This document shows positions 16,295 through 25,339 of a stretch of 64,000 nt of DNA, piece after piece; position 1 is the first letter of the stretch; each line of letters begins with the position of its first letter. The stretch comes from Longimicrobiales bacterium (lineage in GTDB: Bacteria > Gemmatimonadota > Gemmatimonadetes > Longimicrobiales > Gaopeijiaceae). The stretch covers positions 1,830,576 to 1,894,575 of the forward strand of contig OX639991.1 of assembly GCA_951828585.1 (NCBI GenBank). The letters are read 5' to 3'. The position numbers and the translations under genes were made by a program. The notes beneath the pieces were generated by a model that searched no databases, was not told the DNA's origin, and saw only the letters and a program-made list of their open reading frames with translations.

Positions 16295-18043
16295 ATGGCC
16301 CAGCAACCACGCCGAACCGGTACCGGAGTCCGCTTCGAACCCCACGAGAAACCCAGCAATCCCGTCACGATCGGGCTCGCGGCGCAGTACTGCCTTCTCA
16401 CCCTTGGGCCCATCGTGCTCACCGTCGCCATCGTGGTGCGGACAGCCGGCGCCAGCGAGCTCTTTCTGTCGTGGGCGGCCTCTGCGGCGCTCCTGGTCAG
16501 CGGCATCACGACGATGGTGCAGGCCAGGCGGTTCGGACGCTTCGGAGCGGGCTACATCCTGCTGATGGGCACGTCGGGGGCCTTCATCGCGGTGTCGGTG
16601 GGCGCGCTGGCGCAGGGCGGACCCGGCATGCTGGCCACGCTGGTCGCGACCTCCGCGCTCTTCCAGTTCCTGCTCGCGTCGCGGCTGTCGCTGCTCCGCC
16701 GTCTGATCACCCCGACGGTCGCGGGAACCGTGATCATGCTGATCGCGGTCACGGTCATGCCGCTGGTTCTCGACCTGGTGGAGCGGGTGCCCGAAGGGGC
16801 CGCCCCGTCCGCCGGGCCCGTGACGGCGTTGGTCACCTTGGGTGTCACGATGTTGATTGTGCTGCGAGGCGCCGGAGCGATGCGCCTCTGGGGTCCCGTG
16901 ATCGGGATCGTCGCGGGGAGCGCGGTTGCGGGTTTCTATGGGCTCTTCTCCTGGGATGCCGTGGGCGCCGCCCCCTGGTTCGGACTGCCGGTCGCGGGCT
17001 GGCCGGGCTTCGACTTCAGCTTCGGGCCTGTCTTCTGGGCGTTGCTGCCCGCCTTTGTGTTCGTGACGCTCGTGGGCGCCATCGAGACCATCGGCGACTC
17101 GGTGGCCGTGCAGCGGGTATCGTGGCGCGACGATCGGGCCACGGACTTCCGCGGGGTGCAGGGCGCGGTCATGGCCGACGGGCTGGGGAACCTTCTTTCA
17201 GGGCTGCTGGCGACCGTTCCCAACACGACCTATTCGAGCAGCGTGTCGATCGTCGAGATCACCGGTGTCGCCGCGCGGCGGGTGGGGGTCGGCATCGGAG
17301 TGGGATTCTGTGCCCTGGCCCTGATGCCCAAGCTCGTGGCGGTGATCCTCTCGATTCCGGACGCGATCATCGGTTCCTACGTGGTCGTTCTGATCGCAAT
17401 CCTCTTCGTGCTGGGCATGCGGATCGTGGTGAACGACGGGATGGACTACCGCAAGGCCGCGATCGTGGGCGTCTCGTTCTGGGTGGGGTCGGGCTTCCAG
17501 AGCGGCGGCCTCTTCATCGACCGGATGAGTCCGTTCTTCGCCGAGATGCTTGGCAACGGCATGACCTCGGGCGGTCTGACGGCGCTCGTCCTGACGGCCT
17601 TTGTCGAACTCACGGGCCCTCGCCGCAAGCGACTGGTGACGGCGCTCAGCGTGGATGCGCTGGCGGAGATCCGCACCTTCCTGGAGGGATTCGGCGCGCG
17701 GGTGGGTTGGCGCGACGATGGAATCGAGCGGGTCCAGCTTGCGGCCGAGGAAGCGCTGGTGAGCCTGATGGGGGATGAAGGGGAGGATTCCGGCCCTCCG
17801 CGGCGCCTGCGTTTGAGCGTGCGGTCGCGGCGCGGGGCGGTCGAGTTGGAATTCCTGGCCGTGGCGGGTGAGGGCAACCTGGAGGACCGGTTGGCGCTGG
17901 CTGGAGAGCAATCGTTCGAGATCGCGGGCGAGCATGATTTTTCGCTGCGGCTGCTACGTCATCTGGCTGCCTCGGTCCGGCACCAGAAGTACCACGACAC
18001 GGATATTCTGACGGTGAGGGTGGACTTGCCGGCGCCGGGGTGA
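16295..18043 (+). CDS. Nucleobase:cation symporter-2 family permease fused to a C-terminal ATPase-like domain
   Basis: 582 residues. The first 430 or so form a UraA/xanthine-permease transporter with about 14 hydrophobic segments and the family motif VGAIETIGDSVAVQ (substrate-site Glu), followed by GLGNLLSGLLATVPNTTYS. From about residue 440 a soluble domain (SVDALAEIRTFLEGFGARVGW, then ERVQLAAEEALVSLMGDEG) resembles the RsbW/histidine-kinase ATPase fold. Its N-box is weak, with no Asn after EEAL, and a clear G-box is absent. It probably imports uracil, xanthine or urate; the extra domain may regulate it. Confidence 0.8.
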   Translation: MAQQPRRTGTGVRFEPHEKPSNPVTIGLAAQYCLLTLGPIVLTVAIVVRTAGASELFLSWAASAALLVSGITTMVQARRFGRFGAGYILLMGTSGAFIAVSVGALAQGGPGMLATLVATSALFQFLLASRLSLLRRLITPTVAGTVIMLIAVTVMPLVLDLVERVPEGAAPSAGPVTALVTLGVTMLIVLRGAGAMRLWGPVIGIVAGSAVAGFYGLFSWDAVGAAPWFGLPVAGWPGFDFSFGPVFWALLPAFVFVTLVGAIETIGDSVAVQRVSWRDDRATDFRGVQGAVMADGLGNLLSGLLATVPNTTYSSSVSIVEITGVAARRVGVGIGVGFCALALMPKLVAVILSIPDAIIGSYVVVLIAILFVLGMRIVVNDGMDYRKAAIVGVSFWVGSGFQSGGLFIDRMSPFFAEMLGNGMTSGGLTALVLTAFVELTGPRRKRLVTALSVDALAEIRTFLEGFGARVGWRDDGIERVQLAAEEALVSLMGDEGEDSGPPRRLRLSVRSRRGAVELEFLAVAGEGNLEDRLALAGEQSFEIAGEHDFSLRLLRHLAASVRHQKYHDTDILTVRVDLPAPG

Positions 18044-18095
18044 CTCGGTTGGTGCGGCGCTGGCGGACGCGAGCATTGCAGGGAGGTTATTGCAA

Positions 18096-19229
18096 ATGAA
18101 GAAGATCGGAAACCCCGGAGCGGCGACAATGCTCGCCGTTGCAACCGCCATCGGCGCGCCCGTCGCGGAGGCCCAGCAGGTGCTGGAAATCGACACTGCG
18201 GCCGGACGGGTCATCATCGACGACATATGGCGCGCCATAGGCACAGTCGACGACATTGTCCTGGACCGGGACAGGGCCATTCTCTACGTCACCGATGCCG
18301 AGGAGCCGGAGGGGGTCATGGCCTTCTCCCTCGAGACGGGGGAGTGGATTCGGACCATTTCAACCCCTACTGGAGATGGTCCGCACGAACTTTCGGAGGG
18401 CCTGACCGGCATGTCGCTCGCTCGAGACGGGGGACTCTACGTTTCCGGCCATTTGAGGATCCTAGAGTTCGACGCGCTCGGCAGTTTCGTCAGCTATTGG
18501 CAACCTCGCGCGGAACCGCGCAAGAAGGTCTGCGGATTCGACGGTCAGCCGGCCATCCCGGTCCGGGGTGGCGTGATACGGCGTGGGCCCGACGGCACCG
18601 ACGAGGGCGTGGGTCCGGGCGAGGTGGATGGTCGGGGGGCCGATCGCGTGATCTGGGAAACGGAAACGGTGGAGGGAAGCCGGACACGCCGCAGCGGATG
18701 GACGGCTGTTGCACAAGTCGCCTGCACGGACGCCGAAGCCTACGTCGTGTTGAGTTACGGGGAGGGTCCCGATTCCGTGTTCGTGTATCACCGCGACGGC
18801 GAGATGCAGACGCTGGCGGTCCCCACCGATTTCGCCGAGGTGCGGGACGGTTGCACGGTGAAGGTGACGATGCCGTCCGGGCGGTCCGTGGATTGGCCCT
18901 GCGGTCGCTGGAACCGGCAGCTGAGACCGTCCCTGGACGACCAGGGCGACCTCGTGCTGCTCGGCCGGAACGTGGAGGTTCCGGGCACCGTCGTCGACCC
19001 CGAAACCGGCTGCCATGCAATCGTGCGCAAACCGGGACCGTCACTTGACTTCGACGCATGGCACATCTACCAGGACAGCGCCCTCGTGTTCGAGTACGCT
19101 ACCGGGTCCAAGGATGGAGGAGGCTCCTACATTTCGCAGCAGGCCAACAGGGTAGTCCTGCGCCCGCTGCGACGGATCAGCGGGGAGCCTTGTCCGGGGA
19201 TGTTGCCCTCCGTGGATGGTGTTGGGTAG
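18096..19229 (+). CDS. Secreted 6-bladed beta-propeller protein
   Basis: 377 residues. GGGAGG precedes the ATG at 18096. The signal peptide ends at APVAEAQQ. Blade-like repeats (DIVLDRDRAILYVTDAE, MSLARDGGLYVSGH, PSLDDQGDLVLLG) indicate a propeller. Several Cys near residues 148, 213, 250 and 308 suggest disulfides. It lacks the lipobox of its paralogues at 10.2 and 22.8 kb, so it is likely soluble in the periplasm. Function unknown. Confidence 0.7.
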   Translation: MKKIGNPGAATMLAVATAIGAPVAEAQQVLEIDTAAGRVIIDDIWRAIGTVDDIVLDRDRAILYVTDAEEPEGVMAFSLETGEWIRTISTPTGDGPHELSEGLTGMSLARDGGLYVSGHLRILEFDALGSFVSYWQPRAEPRKKVCGFDGQPAIPVRGGVIRRGPDGTDEGVGPGEVDGRGADRVIWETETVEGSRTRRSGWTAVAQVACTDAEAYVVLSYGEGPDSVFVYHRDGEMQTLAVPTDFAEVRDGCTVKVTMPSGRSVDWPCGRWNRQLRPSLDDQGDLVLLGRNVEVPGTVVDPETGCHAIVRKPGPSLDFDAWHIYQDSALVFEYATGSKDGGGSYISQQANRVVLRPLRRISGEPCPGMLPSVDGVG

Positions 19230-19265
19230 GGTGGTGGCGTAACGGCGACTCCTTCCCGGGTCCCC

Positions 19266-21293
19266 CTACGTCACCGGCCCTCCCCTCCGATGCTTCTCGA
19301 ACCACTCCCGCAGATAGATGTGCGTCCGCAGGAAGTTCGACGGCCTCGAACTCGTTCCGTGCCACTCGTTCTTGAACCGGATCATCGCCGTCGGGACCTT
19401 CAGCACCCGCAACGCCTGGTAATATTCCTCCGTCTGCGGCATCGGCGTGCGCAGGTCACCCTCGCCGGTCATCAGCATGGTGGGCGTGGTGACGTTGCCC
19501 ACGTACATGAGTGGTGAGCGCCGCAGGTGCTCCGACGGATCGTCCCAGGGGAACTTCTCGAAGTTGCGGTACCAGCTGGCGCCGTCCGTCGTTCCCACGA
19601 AGGACAGCCAGTTGGTCACGGGGCAGTTGGCCGACGCGGCCGCGAAGCGGTTGGTGTGTCCCACCACCCAAGAGGTCAGCACGCCGCCGCCCGAGCACCC
19701 GTATACGAACATGTTCTGCTCGTCGATGTAGCCGCGCCCGACCACCAGGTCGACGCCCGCCATGAGGTCGTCGAAGTCCTTCCCCGGATACGCGTTCTTG
19801 ATTGCGTTGCCGAAGGCGCTGCCATAGCCGGATGAGCCGCGCGGGTTGGTGTAGACGACCACGTAGCCGTTGGCGGCGTGGTTCTGCCAGCCGAAGTTGA
19901 AGCCCACGTTGTACATGCCGTGCGGCCCGCCGTGGATGGCGAGGATGAGGGGATACTTCTTCGACGGATCGAAGTCGGGCGGCTTGATGATCCATCCCTG
20001 GATGTCGTAGTCCTCGACCGACTTGTACCAGACCTCCTCGACCTCGCCGAGGGTCACGCCGGTGAGGACGTCGTCGTTCACGTCCGTGAGGCGGGTGATG
20101 TCGCCGGGGTCGGAGAGCCGGAAGGTGACGATGTCGCCGGGGTTGTGGGAGTCGGAGCGCGTACCCACCGCGAGGCCCGACTCGATCGACGAGAAGCTCA
20201 GCATGTGGTTGCCCTGGGTGACCGGCGTCACGCCCCCGTCCACCGACGCGAAGTGGACGTTGCGAGTGCCTTCGCTCGAGACATTCAGGTAGAGGCCGCT
20301 GCCGTCCTCGGCCCAGGTCATGCCCGAGGCCTGGCGGTCGAAGCCCTCGCTGATCATGCGCGAGTTCGACCCGTCGCGGTTCATCACGTAGATCTTGCGC
20401 GTGATGTAGGTGTCGGTGGTGAGGTCGTTGCCGGTGTAGGCGATGAGGCTGCCGTCCGGGGAGGGGACGGGGGATCCGTCGGGCCCCGAGCGGTCGGTGA
20501 GCCGGGTGATTGCACCGTTGGCCACGTTCACCGAGTAGATGTCCGACTGGCGCCACTCGTGCTCGGCGTCCTCGACGCGCAGCGAGGTGAAGAGGATCTC
20601 GGCGCCGTCGGGCGTCCACGTGACGCCGTTGTGGTTCCAATCCCCGTCGGTGAGCTGGCGGGCGGTTCCCCCGTCGGCCGGAACGACGAACAGGTGCGTG
20701 TAGCCCTCGTCGATGTAGCCGCGCCGGTCGCGCCGGTAGTAGAGCCGGTCGACCACCTTGGGCGCTTCGGTCCACTTGGCTCCGTCCGGACGCCCCGGCA
20801 CGCTGATCGGCCACGGATGATCCGAATCGACGGACATGGTGAAGGCGATCTGCGTCCCGTCCGGCGACCACTCGACGTTGCCGGGGCCGTTCTCAAGGTG
20901 GGTGACCTGTGTCTCGGCGCCCTCGGCGTCCATCCAGCGCACGAAGATCTGGGTGCCTTCGTCGTCGCTGCCCCTCGTGAAGAGGATGCGGTCCCCGCTC
21001 GGCGACCACTTCGGCGAAGATCCCTCCGTCAGACGGCGTTTTCTGCTGCCGTCCGCGTTCATGATGTACACCTCCGAGTCGCGCCGGTCGTTGATCTTGT
21101 CCACCCAGCTGCGGGTGTAGATGATCTGGCTGCCGTCGGGCGAGAGCTGCGGGTTCGCGACCCACTCCCAGTCGAGGTAGGTGACCAGCTTCAGGGTCCC
21201 GTCGGGCTCGTTCTGGGCGGTGAGCGTGGTGGGCAGCAGGAAGGCGGCGAGGAGGATGGGGAACAGGTTCGGGGCGATGCGGGGTCTGGTCAT
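19266..21293 (-). CDS. S9-family serine peptidase (acylaminoacyl-peptidase/DPP-like)
   Basis: 675 residues. The signal peptide ends in LTAQN. A propeller domain of TolB-like WD40 blades (LSPDGSQIIYTRSW, WSPSGDRILFTRG, WTPDGAEILFTS) runs to about residue 420. The alpha/beta-hydrolase domain follows, with HGGPHGM (oxyanion region), nucleophile Ser in YGCSGGG, Asp613 (TGEGDLRTP) and His645 (NEWHGTSS). It is exported, probably digesting short peptides in the periplasm. GGAGGC precedes the ATG. Confidence 0.93.
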   Translation of the reverse strand: MTRPRIAPNLFPILLAAFLLPTTLTAQNEPDGTLKLVTYLDWEWVANPQLSPDGSQIIYTRSWVDKINDRRDSEVYIMNADGSRKRRLTEGSSPKWSPSGDRILFTRGSDDEGTQIFVRWMDAEGAETQVTHLENGPGNVEWSPDGTQIAFTMSVDSDHPWPISVPGRPDGAKWTEAPKVVDRLYYRRDRRGYIDEGYTHLFVVPADGGTARQLTDGDWNHNGVTWTPDGAEILFTSLRVEDAEHEWRQSDIYSVNVANGAITRLTDRSGPDGSPVPSPDGSLIAYTGNDLTTDTYITRKIYVMNRDGSNSRMISEGFDRQASGMTWAEDGSGLYLNVSSEGTRNVHFASVDGGVTPVTQGNHMLSFSSIESGLAVGTRSDSHNPGDIVTFRLSDPGDITRLTDVNDDVLTGVTLGEVEEVWYKSVEDYDIQGWIIKPPDFDPSKKYPLILAIHGGPHGMYNVGFNFGWQNHAANGYVVVYTNPRGSSGYGSAFGNAIKNAYPGKDFDDLMAGVDLVVGRGYIDEQNMFVYGCSGGGVLTSWVVGHTNRFAAASANCPVTNWLSFVGTTDGASWYRNFEKFPWDDPSEHLRRSPLMYVGNVTTPTMLMTGEGDLRTPMPQTEEYYQALRVLKVPTAMIRFKNEWHGTSSRPSNFLRTHIYLREWFEKHRRGGPVT

Positions 21294-21411
21294 CGGTGCC
21301 TCCGGGATGGGGTGTCCGGGTGCGGTGGTGGGGTTGGGTGGGGGGGGAAGGTAGGGGGTCGGATCAGGCCGGGAAAGTGCGGCGGGAATCCCTCGGTCTC
21401 GGCATCCCGAT

Positions 21412-21438
21412 ATGGAAACTGGAGATTACATAATGTAA
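21412..21438. promoter_or_regulatory. ATGGAA-N7-ATTACA element running into a TTACATAATGTAA palindrome
   Basis: ATGGAA at 21412 and ATTACA at 21425 are 13 bases apart, the same spacing as in both copies at 28838-28877. The ATTACA forms half of the perfect dyad TTACATAATGTAA (21426-21438). It sits in the 200-base gap between the coiled-coil gene and the start of the S9 peptidase gene, so it may control the peptidase. Confidence 0.4.
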
Positions 21439-21495
21439 TGTGTAGTTCACATCCTGGGCCACCGAGGAAAGCGCTGGAGGGGAAGATGGGGGCGC

Positions 21496-21984
21496 TCAGG
21501 CGACAGAGGACGCTCGCCGACCGCCTGCAACATCCCGGATGTCCGCACGTAGCGCCGCGATATCGGTCCGCATTTCCGTCCTGAGGCCCGATATCTCGAT
21601 GCGCAGGGCCCCGAAGTCCTCTCTGCATTCGGTGCGCAGCGCGGCGATCTCCGCACGAAGATTGGAACTGTCGTCCCGTGTATCGGACCGGTGGACCTGG
21701 AAGTCGCTCCTGAGGTCTGTCCTGACGGTGGACATGTCACCCTTCAGCTCGGTTCTCAAAGTTTCGATGTCGCCCTTCAGTTCCGTGCACAGGTCGTCAA
21801 TCCTCGATCCGAGATTGTCCAGTCCTTCCCTGGTCTCGGTGCGTAGCGTGGTCATGTCCCCCCGCAGGATGTTCATGTCGGCACGCAGCACTCCGTTGAG
21901 CCTGACCTGCATGACGGCGAGGGCGACGCCGATCGCGATGAGGGAGGCACCGACACCGAGAATCGCAATGAATTCGGGGCTCAC
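21496..21984 (-). CDS. Membrane-anchored coiled-coil protein
   Basis: 162 residues, GTG start with GGGAGTG upstream. One N-terminal transmembrane helix (FIAILGVGASLIAIGVALAVM) is followed by about 130 residues of coiled coil with a repeating LRTELKGDM/LRTExREDF pattern, close to 11-residue spacing. DUF1640- or LemA-like stalk proteins look similar, but none is a firm match. It probably projects into the cytoplasm or periplasm as a helical rod. Confidence 0.65.
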   Translation of the reverse strand: MSPEFIAILGVGASLIAIGVALAVMQVRLNGVLRADMNILRGDMTTLRTETREGLDNLGSRIDDLCTELKGDIETLRTELKGDMSTVRTDLRSDFQVHRSDTRDDSSNLRAEIAALRTECREDFGALRIEISGLRTEMRTDIAALRADIRDVAGGRRASSVA

Positions 21985-22582
21985 AGGGACACTCCCAGGT
22001 CGATATGGCTTGTCGACCGGCCCATCGGTTCTTTCATGGCACTACACTCCATCCCCGCTCCTTCATCTCTACGGTGGGTGGCCCGATCGGCGTTTCCGAC
22101 GCGGTGACCACGCGTCTCGTTCGTCTTGCGACCCGACATGTTACCGACCCGCGTCGGGCGCAGGAATGCTGGAACGGGACAAACTGACTGTCCAACGGTA
22201 GTCTCCCCGTTTAGTCCCGACCAGTTGATGACCTTTGGCCGTTGCCGAACACTCATGGAAGCCGCGAGTCAGCACGAACCCTTTCCGGCGCGTCCAAGTG
22301 GTTGGCGTGGCTCGCCCTTGGGGCTGACGGTCACCTGTCATCACACTCCCCCCGGATCCCACGCCGATTGAACCGCCCCCGCCGCGCCGCGCCTCCAGTT
22401 CTCACCCCGCTCGCCCGTCCTCTCCGTCCGTCCTCTCCTGCGGCGACCCCAACGGCGACGGCTCCGGCGGCTCGCCGACATGGCCCGTGGACCGCGAAGG
22501 CCGGACCGGCGGATGTGGCCGCGGCGGAGACGAAGCCAGCGGTACGACGGTTGTCGTAACCCTGGGCCGTCATTAGACTGAA
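21985..22582. other. About 600 bases without a convincing gene
   Basis: No reading frame here has protein-like composition with a start site. A short structured stretch at 22174-22219 offers alternative pairings: CGGGAC with GTCCCG, GGAC with GTCC, and AACGG with CCGTT. The last part (about 22370-22560) is Pro/Arg-coding, C-rich sequence. It may hold decayed 5' sequence of the propeller remnant that follows. Confidence 0.4.
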
Positions 22583-22714
22583 ACCCTGCCCGCGGATGGG
22601 TTGCGGATTCCGGCGGCGTTCGGGTCCGGCGGGCTGACGGCCTACGATCGATTCGGACGAAATGGACGTTCGGACCGTCCGTGTGATCCGCCTGCTGTCT
22701 CCGGATCGCCGGTA
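22583..22714 (+). pseudogene. C-terminal remnant of a beta-propeller gene, frameshifted
   Basis: The first part reads TLPADGLRIPAAFGSGGLTAY. After a one-base shift the rest reads DSDEMDVRTVRVIRLLSPDRR and a stop. The intact propeller gene just downstream ends in TLPPDGLRIPRAFGPNGLMAY, then LDEYEVQSVRVIRLVSLER. The match across the shift shows this is the tail of a tandem paralogue whose 5' part is gone. Confidence 0.75.
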
Positions 22715-22755
22715 GGTCAAGCTACGGTAACCGAGCCGAAGGAGGATCCGAAGAG

Positions 22756-24087
22756 ATGAATGCGAAACATGTAACCCTGTCCATCACCGTTTGCACGTCG
22801 CTCCTGTTGGGCTGCGGCGACGCGGGGACGCCCAGCGACGCGAGCGGCAACGATCCGGGCGGTGCCGATGTCCTGGTGACACCCGTGACGGAGGAGGTTT
22901 TCGCCGTGGGGGCCCTGGAGGGCGAGGACTGGGAGATCTTCGGGCGAATCCAGTCGGTCCGGTTCGACGCCGATGGCAACCTCCACATCTTCGACCGGCA
23001 GGCGGACCGGGTCGTGGTGATGGGGGGCGACGGCGGCTTCCTGCGCACGGTGGGGAAGCCGGGTGAAGGGCCTGGCGAATTCTCTTCACTGATCGGGCTG
23101 GCAGTTTTCGGGGACGGGAGCTATGCGGCGATCAGCTTCGGTTCCATACACCTCTTCGACGTCGAAGGCGAGTTCACCGGAACCGTGCCGGCCGATGCCT
23201 CCACGGGAATCCCGATGCGGGCGCAGGCGTTGCCGGACGGGCGACTCCTCAGCACGAACACATTCAGGATGAACATGCCGACAGCGGGGCGATCGGTTTC
23301 GATTTCGACGAGCGAAGATCTGGAGGGCCGTCCGATCGAAATCTTTTCGCTCGACGAGGGTGCGTCCGAACTCCTCTACACGGCTTGGGAGCTGCCTGAA
23401 GAGGATGGCAACAGCAGTGAGATGTCGGTGTCGGGATCTTCCGCCGCCGTGAGCATTAGCATGCAGATGAAGCCGCCGCGGGCCTTCGTTCCCGGGCTGC
23501 ACGTCGGAGTGCTTTCTGACGGGAGGGTTGCCGTGGTGGACTCGGTCGGGTACCGGGTTAAGCTGGTGGGGATGGACGGGAGCGTGACCGGGACGGTTGA
23601 GCGGCCCATCGCACCGACGTTGGTGACCGAAGCGATCATGGAGCTGGAGCGCGAACGACGGCGGGCCGCACGCAAGGAGGGAAACGAGCGAGCCGAGGGA
23701 GGTTCGTTCATCGCGGTGAGTGGAAGCAGCAGCAGTGGCTCCGCGTCGGGCACAGTGAGCTCAATCAACCCTGACAACGTGCAGAGCATCGAGCTGGCCT
23801 CCGGCTCGATCGAGGACATGACCTTCGCGGACGAGATCCCCGTCATCGACGACATCGCGGTGGACTGGGAAAACCGGATCTGGGTGGAGCGCACCGGCGA
23901 AAACGGCCAGGGACCGGGGCTGATCGACGTCATGACCCCGGATGGCCGCTATGTGGGTACGCTTCCGCCCGACGGGCTGCGCATCCCGAGGGCGTTCGGA
24001 CCGAACGGGCTGATGGCCTACGTGGAGTTGGACGAGTACGAGGTTCAGAGCGTGCGGGTGATCCGACTGGTGTCGCTGGAGCGCTAG
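22756..24087 (+). CDS. 6-bladed beta-propeller lipoprotein
   Basis: 443 residues. A strong GAAGGAGG site lies upstream of the ATG. The lipobox is TSLLLGC, with Cys about residue 19. Propeller blades are visible: IQSVRFDADGNLHIFDRQ, VGKPGEGPGEFSSLIGL (the GxGPGEF signature), DIAVDWENRIWVER and the terminal DGRYVGTLPPDGLRIP. A Ser-rich insertion (about residues 320-335) interrupts one blade. A frameshifted remnant of a sister gene sits directly upstream, indicating past tandem duplication. Confidence 0.82.
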   Translation: MNAKHVTLSITVCTSLLLGCGDAGTPSDASGNDPGGADVLVTPVTEEVFAVGALEGEDWEIFGRIQSVRFDADGNLHIFDRQADRVVVMGGDGGFLRTVGKPGEGPGEFSSLIGLAVFGDGSYAAISFGSIHLFDVEGEFTGTVPADASTGIPMRAQALPDGRLLSTNTFRMNMPTAGRSVSISTSEDLEGRPIEIFSLDEGASELLYTAWELPEEDGNSSEMSVSGSSAAVSISMQMKPPRAFVPGLHVGVLSDGRVAVVDSVGYRVKLVGMDGSVTGTVERPIAPTLVTEAIMELERERRRAARKEGNERAEGGSFIAVSGSSSSGSASGTVSSINPDNVQSIELASGSIEDMTFADEIPVIDDIAVDWENRIWVERTGENGQGPGLIDVMTPDGRYVGTLPPDGLRIPRAFGPNGLMAYVELDEYEVQSVRVIRLVSLER

Positions 24088-24096
24088 CGTTGGCTG

Positions 24097-24129
24097 CGCG
24101 GGGCCGACCGGGGCCGACCATGCCCCGCG
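24097..24129. terminator. GC-rich hairpin between two convergent genes
   Basis: CGCGGGGC (24097-24104) and GCCCCGCG (24122-24129) form a perfect 8-base stem with a 17-base loop, 10 bases after the propeller stop codon. It lacks a T-run. The position between convergent genes supports a bidirectional terminator. Confidence 0.35.
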
Positions 24130-24178
24130 ATCGCGATTGGCGCGCCCGGGCTACGTGATCCCGGGCGTGAGCCGACCG

Positions 24179-25252
24179 CTACCGAAAGAGCGCCGGGTGA
24201 CCGCCGGTGTGCAGAAAGACCGCGTGATCCCCCGCCGAGATCGTTCCGTCCCGCAGCCGGGCGACCAGGGCCGCGGCCGCCTTGGCGGTATACACCGGAT
24301 CGAGGATCACCCCGGCACGGGCGCCGAAGAGACGCGTGGCCTCCTCGCCCTCGGGAGTGGGGATCCCGTAACCAGCGCCGCCGAACCGGTCGGTGACGGT
24401 CACAGCGTCCGCCGTTTCGCGAACGCGGTCTGCCAGGTCCATGTCGCCGCGCCCCGCGCCCGGGTCGGCGCCGCCGGGGTCCTTTTGTGGATCGGGTTCG
24501 CGTCCAGGCAAGCGAGCCGCCGCCACGGCTAGCCCGGTCGCGGTCTTCCTTATGGTCGCCGCCGGCTCATCCGCACTGACAGCCACCAGCCGGGCACGCC
24601 AATCGAGGATCGCACACCCCAGGATCAGGCCCGCAAGCGTACCCCCAGAAGACGACGAGGTGAAGATCCAGGGTGGCGCGTGGTCGCTTCCGAGTTGTTT
24701 GTGCATCTCGGCGACGGCGTGCACGTATCCCAGCGCTCCCCTCGCGGTCGAGGCGCCGATCGGCACCACCAGCGCCTTCCCTCCGGCCGCGGCAATACGG
24801 TTCGCCTCATCCTCCATGGCGGGACCCCGTTCCGCCCGGTCCCCCACCGTCACGATCCGCGCACCCAGCAGCCGGTGCAGCCGGGCGTTGCCCCGCCCCG
24901 GGTCTTCCGGTTCGCCGTTCACGACCAGCGTGCACCCCAGCCCCAGCCGCGCCGCGGCGGCCGCCGTCACACGGCAGTGATTGGAGTGCGGCCCGCCCGC
25001 CGTCACCAAATGGCTAACGCCCTGCAACCTTGCCGGGTCCAGTTCGTACTCCAACTTGCGCACCTTGTTGCCGCCGAGTCCCAGACCGGTGCAGTCGTCT
25101 GCCTTGATGGAGATGCGGGCGCGGGTCCGCAGGTGGCTGGCCAGGCCCGGCGCCGGAAGCAGGGGAGTGGGCACGGTCGCCAGGCGAGTACGACCGATGG
25201 CCTCCAGCCGGTCGAGCGCCGGACCGGAACCTGCGGAACGAAGAACTCTCAT
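24179..25252 (-). CDS. 1-aminocyclopropane-1-carboxylate deaminase / D-cysteine desulfhydrase family protein
   Basis: 357 residues, fold-type II PLP enzyme. PLP-binding Lys in GLGLGGNKVRKLEYEL, then TAGGPHSNHCRVTAAAAARLG, the glycine-rich phosphate loop SSSSGGTLAG, and a C-terminal LDPVYTAKAAAALVARL with HTGGHPALFR. The order is typical of DcyD/AcdS. D-cysteine desulfhydration is more likely than ACC deamination in a free-living bacterium, but sequence alone does not decide. The ATG at 25252 is used; upstream TTG codons are possible. Confidence 0.82.
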   Translation of the reverse strand: MRVLRSAGSGPALDRLEAIGRTRLATVPTPLLPAPGLASHLRTRARISIKADDCTGLGLGGNKVRKLEYELDPARLQGVSHLVTAGGPHSNHCRVTAAAAARLGLGCTLVVNGEPEDPGRGNARLHRLLGARIVTVGDRAERGPAMEDEANRIAAAGGKALVVPIGASTARGALGYVHAVAEMHKQLGSDHAPPWIFTSSSSGGTLAGLILGCAILDWRARLVAVSADEPAATIRKTATGLAVAAARLPGREPDPQKDPGGADPGAGRGDMDLADRVRETADAVTVTDRFGGAGYGIPTPEGEEATRLFGARAGVILDPVYTAKAAAALVARLRDGTISAGDHAVFLHTGGHPALFR

Positions 25253-25339
25253 TGGAGGAAGATGAGGGTGGGAGGGCGATTCCACCAAGAGTCCCGACCC
25301 AGTACAATTCAAGCAGCCCGTGGTGAGGGGTTCGCCAAC

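Noticed and set aside
19878-21584. 568-codon open frame opposite the S9 peptidase
   Set aside because: Composition is Val/Asp/Arg-rich shadow sequence without domains; the peptidase triad is on the minus strand.
21981-22256. 91-codon minus-strand frame upstream of the coiled-coil gene
   Set aside because: No ribosome site and low-information composition; only the downstream GTG frame looks protein-like.
22331-22720. 129-codon minus-strand frame in the gap before the propeller gene
   Set aside because: Arg/Gly-rich, no start signal, and it overlaps the propeller remnant on the other strand.
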